NCBI GenBank assembly: GCA_020850535.1
Contig: JADZEM010000174.1
Coordinates: 1 to 64,000 of the forward strand
Direction: 5' to 3'
Source: Chloroflexota bacterium
Lineage (GTDB): Bacteria > Chloroflexota > UBA6077 > JACCZL01
Length of the DNA: 64,000 nucleotides
The translations under genes and the position numbers were made by a program. Position 1 is the first letter of the stretch. Each line of letters starts with the position of its first letter. Of this stretch, positions 58,835-64,000 are shown piece after piece. The notes under the pieces are model-generated. The model worked only from the letters and a program-made list of their open reading frames with translations, was not told the origin of the DNA and made no database searches.

Positions 58835-60544
58835 GTGGGTCGTATTCAACGTGCCTTGCTTGCGCCGTTCCTCCTGCTGGTGGTGCTGACACTCGCGTGT
58901 CAGTCTGCGAGCGCGCCGGCCCCGAAGCCGGCCGAGACCAGGCCTGCTGAATCGAAGCCAGCAGCCGCGGCGCCGGCCGCCACCACTGCGCCGGCCCCGG
59001 CCAAGCCGGCTGAAGCTGCTAAGCCGGCCGAAGCTGCCAAACCGGCCGAGGCCGCGAAACCGTCGGCTGCCGCACCGGCCGCCGCTGGGAAGCCGCAGCC
59101 GGGCGGCGTCATGCGCGTGGCGCTCTCCGGCGAGATCACCACGCTGGACCCTCACCTCTCGACCTCGTCGCAGGACCGCCAGATCTACCAGAGCGTCTTC
59201 GACTCGCTGGTGCGGCTGGACAAGGATCTGAACATCGTGCCGGGGCTGGCGAAGTCCTGGGAGCAGCCAGATCCGAAGACCATCGTGTTCAAGCTGCAGT
59301 CCGGCGTGAAGTACCACGACGGTGAGCCGTTCAACGCGGCCTCGGTCAAGGCGAACGTCGACCGGATGAAGACGCATCCGAAGTCCCTGCGGAAGGGCGA
59401 GCTTGACGACGTCACCGCCGTGGACGTGGTGGATGATCTGACCGTCAAGTTCACCCTCAAAGCGCCCTCGGCTCCGCTGCTCAGCCTGCTGACCGACCGG
59501 GCCGGCATGATGGTCTCGACCAAGGCTGCCGAGGCCGCCGGCGACGACTTCGCGCGGAAGCCGGTCGGCGCCGGCCCCTTCACGTTCGTGGAGTGGGTCA
59601 AGGACGACCACATGACGCTTCGCAAGTGGGCGCAGCACTGGGAGAAGGACGCGGACGGCGTTCAGCTGCCGTACCTGGACGAGGTCATCTACAAGCCGAT
59701 CCCGGACGGCAACCAGCGGCTGGTCGCCGTCAAGACGGGGACGGTGGACATGATCGATCTGCCGCCCTCGAAGGACATGCCGGCCCTGAAGCGGGGCACG
59801 GAGGTCCGCTACTCCGAGGTGCCGGGGCTGGCGTACCGCTACATCCAGATCAACGTGAAGAAGGCGCCGCTCGACAACAAGGCGTTCCGCCAGGCGATGG
59901 CCTGGAGCATCGACCGCGAGGGCATCAACAAGGCGATCTTCTTCGACGTCGGGCAGGTCGGCTACCAGGCGATCCCGCCGTCGAGCTTCGCGTTCGACCC
60001 GGACTTCAAGCCGTACTCGCCGCGCGACCTGACGAAGGCGAAGGCGAAACTGGCCGAGTCCGGCGTGGCCGATCCGACCTTCACGGCCATCGTGCCGAAC
60101 ACGCCAGACGACAAGCAACTGGCCGAGGTGTTCAAGGAGCAGTTGGCCGAGGCTGGCATCACCATGAACATCGAGCTGCTGGAGGCGACGGTCCTGGGCG
60201 ACCGCGCCCTGAAGCGCGAGTACCAGGCGGTCATCAACGGCTGGAGCGGCCGGCCAGACCCTGACGGCAACGTTTTCAACTTCTTCCACAGCAAGGGCGC
60301 GCAGAACCGCAGCGACTACGTGAACGCCGAAGTGGACAAGCTGTTGGAGGCGGCGCGCAACACCTACGACAACGGCGAGCGGAAGAAGCTGTACGGCCAG
60401 GCGAACGTGCTGATCCTGGACGATTCGCCGGTGATCTTCAGCCAGCACCGGCCCGAGGTCAAGGTGCTGACGAACAAGGTGCAGGGGTTCAGCCACGTCC
60501 CTGATGGGATGATCCGTCTGTGGTCGGTCTGGCTCCAGAAATAG
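58835..60544 (+). CDS. Family-5 ABC solute-binding lipoprotein (second copy)
   Basis: A 569-residue paralogue of the preceding gene. Signal LLAPFLLLVVLTLACQS with lipobox LAC, an AKPAEAAKPAEAAKP linker, and the same blocks: LSGEITTLDPHLSTSSQDRQIYQSVFDSLVRLDKDLNIVPG (in parts), DPKTIVFKLQSGVKYHDGEPFNAASVK, VGAGPFTFVEWVKDDHM, FRQAMAWSIDREGINKAIF. GTG 58835 lies ten bases after GGCGGAGGG and gives the same N-terminus as the first copy. It is followed by permeases after a 133-base gap. The copies have diverged in the ligand lobes, so they may accept different solutes. Confidence 0.92.
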   Translation: MGRIQRALLAPFLLLVVLTLACQSASAPAPKPAETRPAESKPAAAAPAATTAPAPAKPAEAAKPAEAAKPAEAAKPSAAAPAAAGKPQPGGVMRVALSGEITTLDPHLSTSSQDRQIYQSVFDSLVRLDKDLNIVPGLAKSWEQPDPKTIVFKLQSGVKYHDGEPFNAASVKANVDRMKTHPKSLRKGELDDVTAVDVVDDLTVKFTLKAPSAPLLSLLTDRAGMMVSTKAAEAAGDDFARKPVGAGPFTFVEWVKDDHMTLRKWAQHWEKDADGVQLPYLDEVIYKPIPDGNQRLVAVKTGTVDMIDLPPSKDMPALKRGTEVRYSEVPGLAYRYIQINVKKAPLDNKAFRQAMAWSIDREGINKAIFFDVGQVGYQAIPPSSFAFDPDFKPYSPRDLTKAKAKLAESGVADPTFTAIVPNTPDDKQLAEVFKEQLAEAGITMNIELLEATVLGDRALKREYQAVINGWSGRPDPDGNVFNFFHSKGAQNRSDYVNAEVDKLLEAARNTYDNGERKKLYGQANVLILDDSPVIFSQHRPEVKVLTNKVQGFSHVPDGMIRLWSVWLQK

Positions 60545-60553
60545 CGGTCAGAT

Positions 60554-60662
60554 GTCAGTCATCAGCCGTCAGCGGTCGGGCGCCAACGGTTAGATGGCTG
60601 GCCCTGCGCGGTCCGACCGCATCTGACAACTGATCTCTGACCGCTGACACCTGATGACTGAC
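60554..60662. repeat. Long imperfect hairpin before the permease genes
   Basis: GTCAGTCATCAG (60554-60565) pairs with CTGATGACTGAC (60651-60662), and GTCAGCGGTC (60568-60577) with GACCGCTGAC (60639-60648). It is similar in sequence to the GTCAGTCCTCAG pair around 58440. In the message it would form a stem between the binding protein and permease cistrons, which could reduce downstream expression. Confidence 0.7.
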
Positions 60663-60677
60663 TTCTGAAGGCTGCAT

Positions 60678-61622
60678 ATGACGACCTACATCCTCAAACG
60701 CATCGTGTCGATGGTGCCGGTCCTGCTGCTGGTGAGCGTCGTGATCTTCTCCCTGATCCACCTGACGCCGGGCGACCCCGTCGTGGCGATGCTCGGCGAG
60801 GAGGCGACGCCCCAGGCCCGCGACAACCTGCGCCGGCAACTGGGGTTGGATCAGCCGTTGCCGGTGCAGTACGCCACCTGGCTGGTGAAGGTCGTCAGCG
60901 GCGACCTCGGCCGCTCGATCCGCACGAACCAGCCGGTGGCACAGGCCATCGTGGAGCGGCTGCCGGTGACGGTGCAACTGGCGGTGCTGGCCCTGATCTT
61001 CGGGCTGGTGATCGCGATCCCGGCCGGGGTGATCGCGGCCACCCGACGCGGGAGTATCGCCGACATCGGCTCGACGGTCCTGTGCCTGCTCGGCGTCTCG
61101 ATGCCGAACTTCCTGCTGGCCGTCTTCCTGGTCTACGTCTTCTCGCTGACGCTGCGCTGGCTGCCGCCCATCGGCTACACCAGCCCGCTGACGGATCTCG
61201 GGGCGAACCTGAAGGGGATGATCATGCCGGCGATCACCCTCGGGGCGTTCGCGGCGGCGGCCACGGCCCGGCTGACCCGCTCGACGCTGCTGGAGGTGCT
61301 GAACCAGGACTACATCCGGACCGGCTTCGCCAAGGGCCTCACCGAGACGGCCGTCATCCGCAAACATGCCATGAAGAACGCGATGATCCCGGTCGTGACG
61401 GTGGTGGGGCTGCAACTGGGCAACCTGCTCGGCAGCGCCATCGTCACCGAGACGATCTTCGCGCTGCCGGGCATCGGGCGGCTGGTGGTGGACAGCATCT
61501 ACCAGCGCGATTTTCCGCTGGTGCAGGGGGTGGTGCTCTACCTGGCGCTGATCTTCCTGGTGGTCAACCTGCTGGTGGACCTGATCTACGCCTATCTGGA
61601 CCCACGGATTCGGTACGGATGA
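60678..61622 (+). CDS. ABC permease, DppB/GsiC type
   Basis: A 314-residue inner-membrane permease with six helices. It starts MTTYILKRIVSMVPVLLLVSVVIFSLIHLTPGDP (in parts), the DppB signature. The cytoplasmic EAA loop is ATARLTRSTLLEVLNQDYIRTGFAKGLTETAVIRKHAMKNAMIPV (in parts). It pairs with the next permease to form the channel for the binding proteins upstream. No ATPase gene lies in the window. Confidence 0.93.
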   Translation: MTTYILKRIVSMVPVLLLVSVVIFSLIHLTPGDPVVAMLGEEATPQARDNLRRQLGLDQPLPVQYATWLVKVVSGDLGRSIRTNQPVAQAIVERLPVTVQLAVLALIFGLVIAIPAGVIAATRRGSIADIGSTVLCLLGVSMPNFLLAVFLVYVFSLTLRWLPPIGYTSPLTDLGANLKGMIMPAITLGAFAAAATARLTRSTLLEVLNQDYIRTGFAKGLTETAVIRKHAMKNAMIPVVTVVGLQLGNLLGSAIVTETIFALPGIGRLVVDSIYQRDFPLVQGVVLYLALIFLVVNLLVDLIYAYLDPRIRYG

Positions 61623-61689
61623 TGGCGCACGTGGAGGGACTCGTCGCGTCTTGCGGCGGCTGGCTGCCGGCCGCCTCTGGAGGGATCTC

Positions 61690-62601
61690 GTGACGGCACA
61701 GGCTACCCTGCCGCTGGCCGACGCCGAGACGGTGTCGGCGCGGCGTCCATCGGATCAGACGGGCTTCGCGGCGTTCTTCCGCCGGCTCTGGAAGGTGCGG
61801 CTGGCGGGCGTGGGCATGGGGATCGTCCTGCTGGTGGTGGCGTGCGCCGTCCTTGCGCCGTTCATCAGCCCGTACGACCCGAACCGCCAGCAGCTCTTGA
61901 AGACGTTGCAGGCGCCCAGCGCCGAGCACCTGCTCGGCACCGACGAAAACGGTCGGGATGTGCTGAGCCGAATCCTGTACGGCACGAGCGTCTCGCTGAA
62001 GGCCGGAGTCATCTCGGTGTCGATTGCGCTGGCGCTGGGCGTCGTCAGCGGCCTGACCTCTGGCTACTTCGGCGGGCGGGTGGACAACCTGATCATGCGC
62101 GGGATGGACGCGCTGCTGGCGTTCCCGACGCTGGTGCTGGCCCTGGCGATCACGGCGACGCTCGGGCCGGGCCTGAGCAATGCGATGATCGCCATCGGCA
62201 TCGTCTACACGCCGATCTTCGCCAGACTGACGCGCGGACAGGTGCTCTCCGTCCGCGAGCGCGAGTTCGTGGAGGCGGCGCGGACCATCGGGGCGGGGCA
62301 TGTCCGGATCATGGGCCGGCACATCCTGCCGAACGTGATCGCGCCGCTGATCGTCCAGGTGTCGCTGAGTATCGCGCTGGCGATCCTGGCCGAGGCGACC
62401 CTGAGCTTCCTGGGGCTGGGCGTCCAGCCGCCAGATCCGTCGTGGGGCTCGATGGTCAGCCGAGGCAAAGACTACCTGGACATGGCGCCGTGGCTGGCGT
62501 TCGCGCCCGGCGGCGCGATCCTGCTGGCGGTGATGGGGTTCAACTTCCTGGGGGACGCCATCCGCGACGCCCTTGACCCGAGGATGGCCCGGGCGAAGTG
62601 A
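61690..62601 (+). CDS. ABC permease, DppC/GsiD type
   Basis: A 303-residue permease with an N-terminal cytoplasmic segment, helix 1 at GMGIVLLVVACAVLAPFI, then the DppC marks HLLGTDENGRDVLSRILYGTSVSL and the EAA loop VREREFVEAARTIGAGHVRIMGRHILPNVIAPLIV (in parts). GTG 61690 is five bases after GGAGGG and is preferred to a TTG at 61651. It is the last gene of the importer set here; a convergent gene follows, so ATPases must be elsewhere. Confidence 0.92.
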   Translation: MTAQATLPLADAETVSARRPSDQTGFAAFFRRLWKVRLAGVGMGIVLLVVACAVLAPFISPYDPNRQQLLKTLQAPSAEHLLGTDENGRDVLSRILYGTSVSLKAGVISVSIALALGVVSGLTSGYFGGRVDNLIMRGMDALLAFPTLVLALAITATLGPGLSNAMIAIGIVYTPIFARLTRGQVLSVREREFVEAARTIGAGHVRIMGRHILPNVIAPLIVQVSLSIALAILAEATLSFLGLGVQPPDPSWGSMVSRGKDYLDMAPWLAFAPGGAILLAVMGFNFLGDAIRDALDPRMARAK

Positions 62602-62666
62602 TGCCCCCCTGTTCGAGGCGTCTTCGGGCGCCATGAGGCCGAATCGGCGCCTGGTGTGCGTCAGGG

Positions 62667-64000
62667 TCAGGCGTCGTCGGGCTGCGAGCCGCCGGCCGAG
62701 CTTGACGCGGCCGGCCCGGCCCGCTTCTTGGCCGTCAGCAGCCGCGCCCCGAGCGCCGACGAGCTGGCGGTCCGCGAGGAGGCCACCGCCGAGCCGGCCG
62801 TCGCCGGGCCGTTGCGGGCAGCCGCTCCCCGCCGGCCCGCCGCCAAGCCGCCGCCCTCGATGGAGATGCGGCCCTTGGCGGCCAGCAGCCGCGAGGCGGC
62901 GGGAGCCGCCGCCAGCTTTGCGCGGCCAAGCCAGTTGTCCAGGACGTAGCTCCAGGCCAGCTCGGCGTCCATCCAGCCGAGCCGCAGACGGCGAGCCGCC
63001 ACGTCGAAGAGGAACAGCAGCGCCGCCAGGATCAGGAACCACGGCCACAGCTCGCGCGGCTGGCCGTCCACCCGCCGGTCGCGCTCGAAGACCGTCTTCG
63101 GATCGCTGACCACCTGCCCGCTGGTGATGCCCGCAAGCTGGCCCAACAGGTCCGGGTTGGCGCGGAGATCGCGGTACTCCTGCGAGTATGGGATCACGAA
63201 GCCGGCCGGCCGGCCGGCAATCGGCGCGCCGCTCGCGTCAGACTGCACGATGTTCAGGAAGTACGCGCCCTCGCCGCCGATGGGAATGCGGGTCTCGTAG
63301 CGGCCAGGGGCTACCTGCGGGATCGTCACCTGACTCTGCCCGTTGGCCGGGTCGACTACCGTCGCGCTGGTCCGCAGGAAGTTCTGGTACGTCTTGTCGT
63401 CGGCGACGCTGTCCACCGTCACCTTCGCCGTGGCGCCCTCCTGGGTGATCTGCACCTGGAGATTGCGGTCCACCGGCACCGGGATCGTGCGCTTGACCAC
63501 CTGCGCCCAGAACTGGCTGAAGGCCGGCCAGGTCAGCATGTCCTGCGCCCAGCGGTTCTTCACGTCGGAGGTCCAGGCCACCACGTGCCCCAGGCCGTAC
63601 TGCCACTCCGAGAGGACCGGGTCCATCTGGTTCGAGACCAGCAGCACCTGGCTCGTCGGCTTCGGCGTGGTCGAGACGTACCCGAGCAACGGCGGCATCT
63701 GGCGCACGTCGATGCCTTCGAGGATCGGGCTGGAGCCGACCTGGGCCGGCCGGAACGCCTCCTCCACGATGGCCGCCCGCGCGACCTCCTGGGTGTCCTT
63801 CACGATCATCTGCGGCACTTCGAACGGGTCGTTCCCCTCGAAGTAGCGTCCCTTTCCGAGGTTCGCCAGCCGCTGCATCAGTGCGAAGTCCGCGTCCGAC
63901 CCGACGGCGATGGTCGAGAGGGTGATGCCGTTCTGCTGCATCGCGTTGGTCAGACGGTCGTAGTCGCCGCCCGAGGAGAGGCCGTCCGTCAGCAGCAGGA
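62667..64000 (-). CDS. von Willebrand factor A domain protein, C-terminal part (runs off the window)
   Basis: The visible 440 or so residues are the C-terminal part of a large membrane protein. At the window edge LLLTDGLSSGGDYDRL and ITLSTIAVGSDADFALMQRLANLGKGRYFEG form the end of a VWA domain. Next come a glutamine-amidotransferase-like/BatA-type domain (PVLSEWQYGLGHVVAWTSDVKNRWAQDM), a beta-sandwich, one membrane helix (WPWFLILAALLFLFDVAARRL) and an Ala/Gly-rich cytoplasmic tail. The N-terminus lies beyond 64000. It is convergent with the permease gene. Confidence 0.85.
   Translation of the reverse strand, partial: LLLTDGLSSGGDYDRLTNAMQQNGITLSTIAVGSDADFALMQRLANLGKGRYFEGNDPFEVPQMIVKDTQEVARAAIVEEAFRPAQVGSSPILEGIDVRQMPPLLGYVSTTPKPTSQVLLVSNQMDPVLSEWQYGLGHVVAWTSDVKNRWAQDMLTWPAFSQFWAQVVKRTIPVPVDRNLQVQITQEGATAKVTVDSVADDKTYQNFLRTSATVVDPANGQSQVTIPQVAPGRYETRIPIGGEGAYFLNIVQSDASGAPIAGRPAGFVIPYSQEYRDLRANPDLLGQLAGITSGQVVSDPKTVFERDRRVDGQPRELWPWFLILAALLFLFDVAARRLRLGWMDAELAWSYVLDNWLGRAKLAAAPAASRLLAAKGRISIEGGGLAAGRRGAAARNGPATAGSAVASSRTASSSALGARLLTAKKRAGPAASSSAGGSQPDDA

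Overview
The window is about 70% G+C bacterial DNA with frequent GTG starts, Shine-Dalgarno sites of the GGAGG type, family-5 solute-binding lipoproteins whose linkers are long PAESKPAEAAKP-type repeats, luciferase-like flavin monooxygenases and an FMN/F420 split-barrel protein. Together these suggest a chromosome segment of an uncultured or little-studied terrestrial Chloroflexota (Thermomicrobia-like) organism. This is inference; no rRNA or tRNA gene is present to fix it.

Layout. 0-14 kb: ordinary metabolic and membrane genes (split-barrel oxidase, PadR regulator with a DUF4153-like membrane protein, metallo-beta-lactamase, HAD hydrolase, amidohydrolase, MFS transporter, a histidine-rich membrane protein, an Asp-rich secreted protein, a GT39-like membrane protein, a methyltransferase). 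13.9-14.4 kb: two tandem 217-bp inverted-repeat elements (MITE-like), followed by cysK. 15.7-34.4 kb: an accessory oxidative/catabolic region with several aldehyde dehydrogenases (one truncated, one split by an amber codon), a glyoxalase-II-like hydrolase, an acyl-CoA-dehydrogenase-like protein, a five-gene minus-strand operon (FecCD permease, ATPase, binding protein, flavin monooxygenase, di-heme cytochrome) and a frameshifted molybdenum hydroxylase. The promoters here share a 19-bp dyad (CTATTCAAA-N-TTTGAATAG and variants), which I read as one undescribed regulon. The same region holds a mosaic rearrangement in which a binding-protein gene is fused to a duplicated aldehyde-dehydrogenase tail.

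34.5-46 kb: F420/flavin oxidoreductase, argF with a leader ORF and terminator that look like an attenuator, an OmpR-type two-component system, HtpX-like protease, three overlapping family-2 glycosyltransferases, and a divergent pair of a kinase-fold protein lacking the catalytic Asp and a CheY-like receiver followed by a secreted HExxH protein. 46-53 kb: a sugar/sugar-acid degradation set (lactonase, SDR, NHL propeller, enolase-superfamily dehydratase, Gfo/Idh/MocA dehydrogenase, HpcH/HpaI aldolase). 53-64 kb: a gene remnant joined to a third inverted-repeat element, SDR, LOG-family protein, stand-alone tRNA-binding domain, a peptide/nickel-type ABC importer (two binding proteins, two permeases, no ATPases in view), and the C-terminal part of a von Willebrand A protein running off the right edge.

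Two families of dispersed hairpin repeats (the MITE-like element and a GTCATCCCGACC...GGGATGAC hairpin) fill most of the longer gaps.
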